Source: Gammaproteobacteria bacterium
GTDB taxonomy: Bacteria; Pseudomonadota; Gammaproteobacteria; Pseudomonadales; Azotimanducaceae
Length of the DNA: 64,000 nucleotides
Direction of reading: 5' to 3'
NCBI GenBank assembly: GCA_009837185.1
Contig: VXUA01000042.1
Location: forward strand, 54,816-118,815
Below are positions 29,745-38,615 of this stretch, one piece after another; the stretch's first letter is position 1; every line of letters starts with the position of its first letter. Made by a program: the position numbers and the translations under genes. A model generated the notes under the pieces. It saw only the letters and a program-made list of their open reading frames with translations. It ran no database searches and had not been told where the DNA came from.

Positions 29745-32534
29745 TTGATGTTAGACAAACCTTTACATTCTCGATTACAAACATTCTTGCTATTTCTCGG
29801 CGGTATTTTCTTAAGTCTCGGTGTGTTCGCGCAGGATGCGAACGATGAAGAAGCATCAGAAGAGATCGAAGAAGTTGTCGTCACTGGGTCGCGCATTGTG
29901 CGAACCGATTTGGAAGGTACAAGCCCGGTACAAATCTTTGATCGTGTTGAAATCACGAGGTCAGGGCAAACGTCTATCGGTCAATTATTACGAGAAATTC
30001 CGTCGGTAGCCGGTGGTGCACAAACCACTCAAATTAACAACGGGGGCGACGGAACGAACAGAATCTCATTACGGGGATTAGGTTCGACGCGTACCTTAGT
30101 GCTGATGAACGGCCGTAGGCTTCCGCCAAGTTCGACTGGTTTAGCTTCCACGAACCTCAGCAGTGCCGTAGACCTGAACACAATTCCTGTTTCTATGGTT
30201 GATCGCATTGACGTATTCAAGGACGGTGCCTCAGCAATTTACGGTTCTGATGCAGTGGCTGGCGTAGTAAACATCATTACTCGACGAGATTTTCAAGGTA
30301 TGGAATTGAACGTTCAGAGTGGGATCACACAAGAAGGGGACGGCGCTCGCAATGTTGTAGATTTAACAATTGGCGGCAGTTCCGATACAGGCTCATTTAT
30401 GGCCTATGCAGGATACGTCGACGAAGGCAGTATCTGTGCGTGTGACCGAGATTGGGCGGCAACTCCTCTGGCATCTATAGGCGGCACTGTGCGATCCTAT
30501 GGTAGTTCTGTGCCTCCATGGGGTCGTTATCGGTTCACCAAAGATGGCGAAGACATGGATGTCACACGTGGTCCTGAATACGGAGACTTCCGTCCTTATG
30601 ATCCCTCCGGCGACGATTCGTACAACTTCGCACCATCAAATCATCAACGACAACCGAGTATCCGATGGAGCATGATGTTTGTCGGCGACCAAAATCTAAC
30701 CGACTTCCCTGTAATAGGGGACGTTCGAGTGTTCGTGCGTGCTAGTTATTTGAACCGTGATAGCAATCAAAAACTTGCCGAAACACCACTCGCGCCATTA
30801 GCGTTCTTTTCATACAACGCTCCATATACTTCAGATAACTTCTACAACCCGTTTGGTGCAGACGTTCCAGATTGGCGCCGTCGAATGGTCGAAGATGGTT
30901 CTCGAACGGAAGACACACTCACTGAAACTAAACAAATTTTGATTGGCTTTGACGGAGTACTGAATTCTTGGCATTGGGACGCGTACCATGCTTTCGGTGA
31001 AACTGCCTCGGAGGGACATTTCGGTAGAATTTACAATCTTGAAAGGGTTGCGAACGCCGTAGGACCGTCGCTAAAAGATGCTGAAGGTAATTGGGTCTTA
31101 GATTCTGATGGCAATCCGATGTGCGCGAACGATACTGCCAACTGCGTCGTGCTTAACACGTTTGGAGAGAATAGTGTGACTCAGGCAATGATTGATTACA
31201 TCACCTTTGTCGATAATCAATCCAGTTTGCAAGATCAAAAAATTTACTCAGTGAACTTTGTCAATCCTGCGATCATGGAGCGAGATGCTGGTCCAATCGG
31301 TATGGCGTTTGGTTGGGAATGGCGCGAGGAGCGAGGAGCTGATGTACCAGACTCACAAGTCAACTCCCTGGGTAGCGGTGCTACAGGAACGCCTCGAAAA
31401 CCGACCTCTGGTGGATACACCGTAAACGAACTTTATGGAGAACTAAACATTCCCATCGTCGCAAACCAAGATTTATTTGAACTCTTAGAGACGAACATAG
31501 CCCTTCGTTTTTCTGATTACGATTCCTTCGGTGCTACCACGAATGGCAAATTTGGACTGAAGTATCGACCGGTTGAGAACGTACTGCTACGAACATCCTT
31601 TTCGCAAGCTTTCCGTGCACCATCGACCTCTAACCTCTTCGGCGGCAGTGGATTTTCATTCCCGGCACTCGCTGATCCGTGTTCTCAGGACCCAACAGAG
31701 CACTGTATCGCGGATGGCGTACCTGCGTCTGGATTCGAACCAATTTCAACTCAAATTCGTACCACGGTAGGTGGCAATCCCAACGCGCAACCGGAGACAG
31801 CTGAGATCCTAACTTATGGAGTGGTTGTTGAACCCTTAGAGGGACTGTCGCTCACGATTGATCGTTTTGACGTCGCTCTAACAGATGCTTTGACAACTCT
31901 GGGCGCAGACTTCATTCTTAGACAATGTGCAGAGTTCGGTAGTTACTGTGAGCTGATTGAACGTTTCATGAGCGGTCCAAATGCAGGTAATCCCATAAAT
32001 GTTGTAAACACTATCACTAACATTGGCGGCGTTGATACTAGTGGTTGGGACATCGGTGCTTATTACGATTGGGGCGAGACTGTCTTAGGAGATGTCTCAA
32101 TTACTTTTGAAGCGACTCTCTTGAGTGAATATTTAATTACTTTTGCGGACGACTCTGAAGAAGACTTAGCAGGCCGTTTCTCGGATGACCTCGATGGATA
32201 TTTCACAGAATATCGAAGTAGCACTAGCGTGGTGTTAGAACGCGACACTTTCACCTTTAGTTACCAAATGAGAATTATCGGTGAGGCTGAAGAAGAATTC
32301 ACGGATTTTGGCACGGGTCTTACTGAAATGAGAACGATTGAGAGCCGGATCTATCACGATGTGCATGCAAATCTTGTCCTACCGGAACACAACATAGTAC
32401 TTTCGGGTGGCATCGACAATTTGTTGGATGAAAATCCACCGTTATCATTGGATGGGTTCAATGACAACACGGATGTAAGGACTTTCGATACTGCGGGTCG
32501 CTACTTCTACTTCAAGATAAATTACTCGTTGTAA
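29745..32534 (+). CDS. TonB-dependent outer-membrane receptor, intact copy
   Basis: A 929-residue outer-membrane receptor that imports a ligand with energy from TonB. It starts at ATG 29745 with AGGAGA upstream. The signal peptide covers residues 1-29 (ending GVFAQ). A TonB-box-like EEVVVTGSR follows near 43-51, then the plug (about 55-185: GQLLREIPSVAGG, ISLRGLGSTRTLVLMNGRR, FKDGASAIYGSDAVAGVVNIITRR). A 22-strand-type barrel runs to a C-terminal aromatic strand (YFYFKINYSL). Two cysteine pairs in extracellular loops (CACD near 225, CANDTANC near 455) are conserved in the second copy. Ligand unknown. A close paralogue lies at 40944-43780. Confidence 0.92.
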   Translation: MMLDKPLHSRLQTFLLFLGGIFLSLGVFAQDANDEEASEEIEEVVVTGSRIVRTDLEGTSPVQIFDRVEITRSGQTSIGQLLREIPSVAGGAQTTQINNGGDGTNRISLRGLGSTRTLVLMNGRRLPPSSTGLASTNLSSAVDLNTIPVSMVDRIDVFKDGASAIYGSDAVAGVVNIITRRDFQGMELNVQSGITQEGDGARNVVDLTIGGSSDTGSFMAYAGYVDEGSICACDRDWAATPLASIGGTVRSYGSSVPPWGRYRFTKDGEDMDVTRGPEYGDFRPYDPSGDDSYNFAPSNHQRQPSIRWSMMFVGDQNLTDFPVIGDVRVFVRASYLNRDSNQKLAETPLAPLAFFSYNAPYTSDNFYNPFGADVPDWRRRMVEDGSRTEDTLTETKQILIGFDGVLNSWHWDAYHAFGETASEGHFGRIYNLERVANAVGPSLKDAEGNWVLDSDGNPMCANDTANCVVLNTFGENSVTQAMIDYITFVDNQSSLQDQKIYSVNFVNPAIMERDAGPIGMAFGWEWREERGADVPDSQVNSLGSGATGTPRKPTSGGYTVNELYGELNIPIVANQDLFELLETNIALRFSDYDSFGATTNGKFGLKYRPVENVLLRTSFSQAFRAPSTSNLFGGSGFSFPALADPCSQDPTEHCIADGVPASGFEPISTQIRTTVGGNPNAQPETAEILTYGVVVEPLEGLSLTIDRFDVALTDALTTLGADFILRQCAEFGSYCELIERFMSGPNAGNPINVVNTITNIGGVDTSGWDIGAYYDWGETVLGDVSITFEATLLSEYLITFADDSEEDLAGRFSDDLDGYFTEYRSSTSVVLERDTFTFSYQMRIIGEAEEEFTDFGTGLTEMRTIESRIYHDVHANLVLPEHNIVLSGGIDNLLDENPPLSLDGFNDNTDVRTFDTAGRYFYFKINYSL

Positions 32535-32595
32535 TTAGATAACAAGCGTTTGTTTTCGGTCGTGCCTGAGACTTCCAACTGAGGCACTACCAAAG

Positions 32596-32755
32596 TTTAG
32601 GTCGATATTGATTTGATTCGCTGCACGAATTCGTTTCAAGTCTAATCCATCAAGTTCGTCTAGCTCATCTTGTCAATAGTGGGTTACGCCCACAGAGCTA
32701 ACCACTAACGATGCTAAATTCATGATCCTATATCTGCGAATGAATCCAAACACGA
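32596..32755 (-). pseudogene. Degraded 3' remnant of the 130-aa membrane-protein gene
   Basis: Read leftward this stretch gives LVVS.VGVTHY, a stop, then QDELDELDGLDLKRIRAANQ. The C-terminus of the intact protein at 45293-45685 reads LVVSPLVVHYKRQDQLDELDELEAKQARAANR. The match continues upstream as IMNLASLVVS against MMHVLFLVVS. An in-frame stop and loss of the 5' part show it is dead. It lies just downstream of receptor copy 1, as the intact gene lies downstream of receptor copy 2 (with larA between). It therefore marks the old extent of the duplication. Confidence 0.75.
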
Positions 32756-32944
32756 TTTCAGGAGGAGTCAAAACAGTTCAAAGCGATATATGAAAGTTTG
32801 AGAGCAATGCTCTAGATACTAGCTTTTTAGCAGCCTATCGCAGACACGCAATGATCACGATATTCTTGCTCTTTAACTTCAGGTGTCGGTACGATTGTGC
32901 TGGCTATCCTGTTGGGAGTAGCGACACTGCCCGTTCGAAATAAA

Positions 32945-32966
32945 AAACCGACCACTTTGTGGTGTC
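32945..32966 (-). terminator. Possible weak terminator, minus strand
   Basis: A five-base stem ACCAC/GTGGT with a three-base loop is followed on the minus strand by CGG and six T residues. The stem is short and no intact minus-strand gene ends here, so it may be a leftover of decayed sequence. Confidence 0.3.
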
Positions 32967-33635
32967 AACGGTAGCTGCTCCCTTCACCAAGAGACCCATC
33001 CATTCTTGAGGTGTGCAATCCCGTCGAATTGCGAGTCTTTAAGAATTTGAAACATCTTAAAAAACTATGGGTTGATTTTCCGGGGAGTATCCTGTGTCTA
33101 AAAAAGACCGTACATACAACATCAAAGAGGAATACGATCAATGCTACACCATCTCAACGCGGCTTTCCCAAAGGACTTTTCCGACACCAAACACGCCTAT
33201 CAGCCATTTACCTAGCAAAATCACTACCGTAGTCTATGCATGTCTCCGATGTGTTATTGCATTAGGTAAAACCGAGCGGTTTAGCACCCACAGTTGCATA
33301 CATGCGCACACAAGAGATCAACTCTAATCTAAGACAGACCGGAGCAAATTTATTACCGGTCATCCGGACATTTTAATTTTTAGGAATTTTGAAGTATTCC
33401 CAGTGAAATCGGGTTAATTCTTAAAAATACGACCAATCCGAGCGGTTTCCTAATTGCGCGTTATGCTCTGTGAAAACACGAATAACCAGTCATTAAAAAA
33501 AATAAAAATCCAGCAAATTTTCTTGACACGAGGGGAGGAATGGATAAGATAATTAAGATTCTGTTCTTCAATGTTCAGTCACTTTTCGTCGCTTCTCGCC
33601 AGACTTTGGGAATAGTTATTTGTGAGGTAAATCAA

Positions 33636-33898
33636 GTGTTCTCAAATTTTAACCGATGTGTGCTTTTCTGCGTCAAAGGCTTTGCGGTAGCAATAATGTG
33701 TTGGTTCGTCGTCAGTACAGCAAGCGGCAATACAGCAAGTAATGTAGCTTGTAGTAAAAATGATAGTCGGACTGGGGTCTGTCAAGTTCAATTTACGCTG
33801 TATAGACAGGAATGCACACAGGGTGTGTCCGTCGTGTGCTCTTGGGGAAACATTTTTGACCCTGAACGCCGCGGCCAGATTTGTAGGACTATATTTAT
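33636..33898 (+). pseudogene. 5' part of an exported-protein gene interrupted by the IS1595-type element
   Basis: The probable start is GTG 33636, nine bases after GAGG; a longer frame begins at 33540. The N-terminus (VLFCVKGFAVAIMCWFVVSTASG) is a signal peptide, and the short mature part has several cysteines. Reading is cut at the element's left end. Removing 33899-36474 and one 8-bp target copy joins this frame exactly to the frame at 36483-36870 (joint codons ATA TTT ATT GAT CGA). Function unrecognised. Confidence 0.8.
33891..33898. repeat. Target-site duplication, left copy
   Basis: ATATTTAT directly abuts the left inverted repeat. The same eight bases follow the right inverted repeat at 36475-36482. 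Eight bases is the known duplication length of the IS1595 family. Confidence 0.92.
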
Positions 33899-33922
33899 CG
33901 GAATGATAAGATACGGGCTTGA
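33899..33922 (+). repeat. Left terminal inverted repeat of the IS1595-type element
   Basis: 24 bases, CGGAATGATAAG... ending CGGGCTTGA, an exact reverse complement of 36451-36474. Confidence 0.93.
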
Positions 33923-33924
33923 GA

Positions 33925-35538
33925 TTATACACCAATAGGTCGCTCACCTGTGTGACCGAACACCCACGGAGTTTTGAACCGCTCACCTGCTAATATCTGT
34001 TCCACTGTCAATATTTGAATCTTCGCAAATGGTCTGTTATTGATAGTGGTGTCACCTGCTTCACCGACAAACTTAGCGAAGTTACTTTTAAGTCGTTCGC
34101 TAAGTGGATGGAGCACAATCAAACCTGCCATCATCGAGTCACTGTTATCTAAAACCCCTTTTAGCTCTCGGAGGGTTGTTATGGACACGTTCTTACCACC
34201 TTTGACTTCCAATATCATGCTCTCAATTTCTTTGTCTTTATACACTGTATTGACTTCAAAATATAGGTGACCATCAATACCACCGTCACTTGTTTTCTTA
34301 GTCGTTACAAAGCCGTCCACTTGTTCCACAGCCCACTTTTGAAAGTGGTATTTATCGCGCTTCCATAGGTCTAATGCTCCCTCAATATTTTGTGGTACGC
34401 CGTCGATCTTAAAGTGTACATTCTCTTTGAGTTTCAGCCGATCTTCCAACCTAACTCTTGCTACACGTTTTATAGCGTGAATAGCAATGTCAATTCCAAT
34501 CCACGACCTATCAAGCCGTTCCGCTGCTTCCATTGTCGTACCACACCCACAAAATGGGTCTAATACAACATCTCCCTTTTCACTAGATACTTTGATAATC
34601 CGTTCAAGCATATCAACAGGTTTTTGCGTCTTGTAGTCTAGTCGCTCGTCAGCAGTACAAGATAATCCAGTCCAAATATTGTTAGGCATTATTCCAGCAC
34701 CCTCCCGATCTTTACGAAAAGGTTTACCATTCACCCAATCTATATCACCTGCTAAATCCTCCTGTTCCAGCTTTTCTTGTGTTATTCTCCAACCCGCAAT
34801 ATTGGGAGGTTTTATACCTTTATACTCGTAACATAAATTAGGTCTAGCACCTGCTCCAATAGAACGAAATGGACTCCGCCTTTTGTACCTACCTTTTGCA
34901 TCAGTCAAAGGAAAAGTTGCTGTAACGTCTTCATAAGGCAAAGCAACTTCATCCGCGAAAAACTTGTACTTATTGGACTTTGTGTAGAAAAAGATGGTGT
35001 CGCTACTTCGTCCGAAGTTTCTTTTGGGATATTGATTGCCTTTGTGTCCTTTAATTCGCTCCCAAATGATCTCGTTCCGAAAGTTTGCGTGACCAAATAT
35101 CCCATCCAAAATAATTTTGAGATAGTGTGACGCGGTTTGGTCGCAATGAACATAGATACTAGCGGTATTCTTCAATCGTGATTTAAGATATAGCAACCGC
35201 TCAGCCATATACGATAGGTACGCGAGTAGTTTAGGATTGGTATTACGTAGCGCGTTCATCCATAACTTCCAAAATACCGCCACTTCGTCTTCAATACCCT
35301 GCTCACGCAACAATACAGGCATTTGCCTAATACTCCGCATTCGCTCCTCATTTAATGTCCAAGTGTCGTTAAATGCTTCCACTTGGTCGGGCAAAGGACG
35401 TCCAGTTTCGTCCTTGTAAATGTTGTTGTACTCGCGGTTGGAATTGAAGGGAGGGTCTAGATAGACCAAGTCAATATGTTCGATTGGAATAATGTCACGC
35501 AATACTGTGAGGCAATCTCCATAGTACAACCGATTCAC
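33925..35538 (-). CDS. DNA methyltransferase fused to an Mrr-like nuclease domain (IS passenger)
   Basis: A 537-residue protein. The start is set at GTG 35538, overlapping the transposase stop (GTGA), giving MNRLYYGDCLTVL, a typical start for this family. Motif IV DPPF is near residue 28 and the SAM-binding motif I LDPFCGCGTT is near 326-335. This order is that of beta-class N6-adenine or N4-cytosine methyltransferases. After the methyltransferase ends (about 380), residues 395-537 contain DGGIDG (418-423) and LEVKGG with E444 and K446. These fit the D...ExK core of Mrr/PD-(D/E)XK nucleases. It could be a single-chain restriction-modification protein carried by the IS, or a methyltransferase with a DNA-targeting remnant. 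Recognition sequence unknown. Confidence 0.85.
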   Translation of the reverse strand: MNRLYYGDCLTVLRDIIPIEHIDLVYLDPPFNSNREYNNIYKDETGRPLPDQVEAFNDTWTLNEERMRSIRQMPVLLREQGIEDEVAVFWKLWMNALRNTNPKLLAYLSYMAERLLYLKSRLKNTASIYVHCDQTASHYLKIILDGIFGHANFRNEIIWERIKGHKGNQYPKRNFGRSSDTIFFYTKSNKYKFFADEVALPYEDVTATFPLTDAKGRYKRRSPFRSIGAGARPNLCYEYKGIKPPNIAGWRITQEKLEQEDLAGDIDWVNGKPFRKDREGAGIMPNNIWTGLSCTADERLDYKTQKPVDMLERIIKVSSEKGDVVLDPFCGCGTTMEAAERLDRSWIGIDIAIHAIKRVARVRLEDRLKLKENVHFKIDGVPQNIEGALDLWKRDKYHFQKWAVEQVDGFVTTKKTSDGGIDGHLYFEVNTVYKDKEIESMILEVKGGKNVSITTLRELKGVLDNSDSMMAGLIVLHPLSERLKSNFAKFVGEAGDTTINNRPFAKIQILTVEQILAGERFKTPWVFGHTGERPIGV

Positions 35539-36419
35539 GCAAAGCAACCACGTAGGAACGTGTTGAACGATTGCTCGTTCTTGCGGTTGTTGTACTTCCA
35601 ACCTGCTTCGGACAAGTACAACATCATGTACTTCAACGAGTAGTGATGATGAGTACCGTACCAGGCGCGTTTTACGAGAGACCAGAAGCCCTCGATGGTG
35701 TTAGTATGCGTGATTCCTCGCACATACTCTTTGCTATGATTGATGACGGAGTGAGCGAACTTCCTATGGACTGGCCAGTAGCCTTTGAACTCGTCCGTCA
35801 TTAACAACGAACCATCGGCTTCCACGTTGTCTTGCACGAAGTGCATGATACTGCGACCTGAGAGATCGGGAGGGATAGCCGTTACTACGTCACCGCCACG
35901 TTCAACCGCACCGATCACGGCTTGTTTCTTAGTACCACGCCCCCGCTTGTTGCTCGGTTGGTCGTCCGAGTCATGATTATTGGACTTGCGAGGCTTCCCA
36001 CCGATAAACGTTTCGTCAATCTCTACAATTCCTTGCAACATGATTTCTTGTTGCTTACTCGCCATTTCAGCACGAATACGGGCTTGTACGTACAACGCGG
36101 TCGGTTGCGTAATGTCAAGGTCTCTTGCGAGCTGGTGGCTTGATATGCTCTTCTTAGCATTGCTCATAAGACCAATCGCCATAAACCACTTTTGCAGAGG
36201 CACTCTCGTTTTCTCGAAAATCGTACCTGACAGGACGTTAAAACTGGACTTGCACTGATGACAATTCCAACGTCCTACACGATGACCATCGCACTTACGA
36301 GCAACGTTCTTACTATTACACAAGGGACAGTATGGATGGTCTCCAAACCGCAAATCTTCTAAGTGCTCGATACAGGACTCTTGGTCGGGGTATCGGCTGT
36401 AAATGTTCAATAAGTTCAT
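35535..36419 (-). CDS. IS1595-family (ISXO2-like) transposase
   Basis: A 294-residue transposase. An N-terminal zinc ribbon uses C31, C34, C53 and C56 (CPLC...CHQC). A helix-turn-helix-like segment follows near 88-110. The catalytic core has D135 (VEIDETFIGGK), D209 (LMTDEFKGYW) and N240 (HTNTIEGFWSLVKR), with K250 nearby. This is the DDN pattern of the IS1595 family. It appears complete and lies 31 bp inside the right inverted repeat. It is translationally coupled to the passenger methyltransferase. Confidence 0.95.
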   Translation of the reverse strand: MNLLNIYSRYPDQESCIEHLEDLRFGDHPYCPLCNSKNVARKCDGHRVGRWNCHQCKSSFNVLSGTIFEKTRVPLQKWFMAIGLMSNAKKSISSHQLARDLDITQPTALYVQARIRAEMASKQQEIMLQGIVEIDETFIGGKPRKSNNHDSDDQPSNKRGRGTKKQAVIGAVERGGDVVTAIPPDLSGRSIMHFVQDNVEADGSLLMTDEFKGYWPVHRKFAHSVINHSKEYVRGITHTNTIEGFWSLVKRAWYGTHHHYSLKYMMLYLSEAGWKYNNRKNEQSFNTFLRGCFA

Positions 36420-36450
36420 AACGTATAGTGTATTGAAATGAAACTAAAAG

Positions 36451-36474
36451 TCAAGCCCGTATCTTATCATTCCG
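36451..36474 (-). repeat. Right terminal inverted repeat of the IS1595-type element
   Basis: Exact 24-base reverse complement of the left end; reading begins TCAAGCCCG and ends CATTCCG. Confidence 0.93.
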
Positions 36475-36482
36475 ATATTTAT
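36475..36482. repeat. Target-site duplication, right copy
   Basis: ATATTTAT, identical to 33891-33898 on the other side of the element. Confidence 0.92.
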
Positions 36483-37217
36483 TGATCGATGTTGGGATGT
36501 GAGTAGGCGTGTTACAGTTTGGGTGAAAGGTGAAACCGAGGACGAACGAAAAGAAAGGATCGTTCATTTTGTGGATGACTTTGTGTCGTTTGGAGTTAGA
36601 GAACTCAAATATTTTGAATGTGAATTGAAGGATAAAGAGGGTTACCCAGTTGGTTCATGGCTTAGGGAAGATTGCGATCAACTCGAAGAAGCGTACCCTG
36701 GGCTTACTGCGTGGCCATTCGGGAGTATTCTCAATAGCATTGGGGATGAAGTTTTGAATACCGGTCGTTTTCGTCTTTCCAATGGAAATTGGTCCGGTTT
36801 TACACTACCACCAACACTTGGACACTTTTACTATGTGGAGAACTTGCCGGGAAGGGAGCGACTCGTATAGATGTGAGGGAAATACAACACAATTGGAGGT
36901 ATTATCGAAGTAGTGGCGGTAACAAAAACAGACAAATTGTGACTACAACAACCCATGAGCGAATACATTTGGCTGATTGGATAGATAATGGAGTATTTGA
37001 CTGGGGAGGCCCCGATTCAACAGAGCATTCAAAGGGAGTGGATCGGGTCAACACTCAAAGTAAATTCATAGCCAAGGAGTTGTCATTTGCGCCGGTGGAC
37101 TGGTCAATAGGTTGCCACCCGCCTTATGAGCCACTCTTTTGGCTCCCAGGCTGGGGTCACGAAATGACTGATCCTATTTATTGTCGAATTGGAGAAGTCA
37201 TTCAAGCACTACGTTAG
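36483..37217 (+). pseudogene. 3' part of the interrupted exported-protein gene, also frameshifted
   Basis: Continues the frame of 33636-33898 when the IS is removed (RCWDVSRRVTVWVKGETEDERKERIVHFVDDFV...) and stops at 36870. A second frame then carries on without a start of its own to 37217 (TRIDVREIQHNWRYYRSSGG... IGEVIQALR). The switch fits loss of one base in the G-rich stretch near 36850-36862. Restored for both lesions, the protein would be about 332 residues. No family recognised. It ends 9 bp before secreted paralogue 2. Confidence 0.7.
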
Positions 37218-37226
37218 GGAGGTAGC

Positions 37227-38576
37227 ATGTACAGTATTACTTTAGTCAGAATTTTCTTGAGCTTCATTATTTTCGGGCTCTTCTTAGTACAACACGCTCA
37301 TTCACATCCAGCGGGGACTGACAACCAAGGATTTGGTTTTTTTCCAGAGACAGAGCCGTTCTTACCGGTTACCGATGAACATCGTGCCGCGTGGACCCGA
37401 GTAGTCGAACATTGTTTTCCCGTAAATACTCGGGATTCTTTGAGCGGTCACTGTCTGACTTCACTAGGAGAATTTTTCGCCAACGAACCTGTTTGGAGTT
37501 ACAGCGAGATGTACGTTTATGGGGGAGACGGTTGGCTACCCTTGTTCCATAACCGATTGGGACAACGAAGAAACTATAGTGCCGCTGACTTTCTTAGTGC
37601 GGATGTCCCGTTCTGGAGAGATATTTTCGATCACGAAATAGAGCAACGCCAGGAGTTATTCTTGCGAGTAGTCAACGATTCACAATGCATAGAAATAACA
37701 AGAAACGACAACGAAGGTATGCAAGACCATTTGGCCGAACGTTGCGCGGTGCGCGAGTTGTATAAATATGCAACCTATCTCAACGCGTGTAATGACGCAC
37801 ACTACAGGATTTCTTGGCTTCAGAACATCCAACAGGAATGGGATGTAGAACCCCCCACCGATGTGTTCGATGATAAGAACTCGTTTGAAATTATTTTTCT
37901 AGAACTTGATGAGTCTGTTTCGAACGAGGCACTAAGGTCGGCGGCGAAGCGCAGTTTGCAAAAAAGTTATCTCCATGCATCCTGGGTTGTAGCACAATGC
38001 CGTCAACATGGTTTTATCTTGAAGCCGGGAGAGATCTTTGGTTCCTACACTTCTACAGATGAGAATTTACCATGGAGTATTGTGCCGTGGAAAAGCACGG
38101 CACCGAGATGGCATGATGAGAGTAAGTACGAGAGGCTACTTTCTCACACGCATGAATTTATAATGAAGATGGCGATAAAAAGTGGCGATTACTGGGCCAT
38201 TCGGAGCGGCTACCTTGGTAGTTCTGTTATCGCCGAATTTAGCGAAGATTTGATGGAGGGTCATCCGTTATTGATGCATCGTACTATAGGCGATTCTCAG
38301 AGTTCTGTTGGGTTTTCGCTCGGACTTAATCCGAGTGAAAAAGCACTCCATCGAGCGAAGGCTTATCTATTACTTGTTGAAGAGGCGGGAGAGGAGTTTG
38401 CGAGACTTGAATATGACCCTGCTAAATTAGTCGAAGAAATCCAATATGTTGAGAGTGGTGGCTTGCTGAAACTTCCGCTCACGAGCGCTGAGATAGAAGC
38501 AAAACGTAGGGAATCGATACGAAAGTACGAAGAAGAAGAGTTGATCCGGGAAGCCCAAGGAGAGTTGTTTAAGTAG
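37227..38576 (+). CDS. Secreted six-cysteine protein, paralogue 2 (unknown function)
   Basis: A 449-residue exported protein with start ATG 37227 behind GGGAGG. The signal peptide runs to about residue 26 (FLVQHAHS). It is the most divergent of the three paralogues but keeps the six cysteines (C63, C76 and the later four). It also keeps ANEPVWSYSE, YSAADFLSADVPFWRDIFD, LYKYATYLNAC, MKMAIKSGDYWAIRSG, HPLLMHR and YDPAKLVEEIQYV. The C-terminus is a charged helix (EAKRRESIRKYEEEELI). Paralogue 3 follows after 39 bp, so the two probably shared a transcript. Intact reading frame. Confidence 0.75.
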   Translation: MYSITLVRIFLSFIIFGLFLVQHAHSHPAGTDNQGFGFFPETEPFLPVTDEHRAAWTRVVEHCFPVNTRDSLSGHCLTSLGEFFANEPVWSYSEMYVYGGDGWLPLFHNRLGQRRNYSAADFLSADVPFWRDIFDHEIEQRQELFLRVVNDSQCIEITRNDNEGMQDHLAERCAVRELYKYATYLNACNDAHYRISWLQNIQQEWDVEPPTDVFDDKNSFEIIFLELDESVSNEALRSAAKRSLQKSYLHASWVVAQCRQHGFILKPGEIFGSYTSTDENLPWSIVPWKSTAPRWHDESKYERLLSHTHEFIMKMAIKSGDYWAIRSGYLGSSVIAEFSEDLMEGHPLLMHRTIGDSQSSVGFSLGLNPSEKALHRAKAYLLLVEEAGEEFARLEYDPAKLVEEIQYVESGGLLKLPLTSAEIEAKRRESIRKYEEEELIREAQGELFK

Positions 38577-38615
38577 ATCTTTTGAACGTTCCAAACAGAT
38601 GAGGAGAGTTTCCTC

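Larger units (their letters stand above)
32535..33635. other. 1.1-kb gene-poor stretch with remnants
   Basis: Contains the decayed membrane-protein remnant (32596-32755, listed separately). A plus-strand run of about 35 codons without a start, ending at 32973, reads like the tail of a membrane protein (TIVLAILLGVATLPV). A possible minus-strand terminator (ACCAC-TTT-GTGGT at 32951-32963 beside a six-A run) is also present. Frames at 33011-33327 have no ribosome site or family match and are not called. Confidence 0.5.
33899..36474 (-). mobile_element. Complete IS1595-family insertion element with methyltransferase passenger
   Basis: A 2,576-bp element. Its ends are perfect 24-bp inverted repeats beginning CGGAATGATAAG (33899-33922 and 36451-36474), flanked by the 8-bp direct repeat ATATTTAT. 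Inside, both on the minus strand, are an ISXO2-like transposase and a methyltransferase-nuclease gene that overlaps it as GTGA. The methyltransferase stop codon lies two bases from the left repeat, so the passenger is part of the element. Perfect repeats and an intact target duplication point to recent insertion. Confidence 0.93.

Noticed and set aside
33011..33327. Two short plus-strand frames before the interrupted gene
   Set aside because: They overlap each other in different frames, lack ribosome sites and resemble no protein.
36789..37217. Separate 142-aa gene starting at 36789
   Set aside because: Its first 25 codons lie inside the other frame and have no ribosome site; the rest reads better as the frameshifted end of the interrupted gene.
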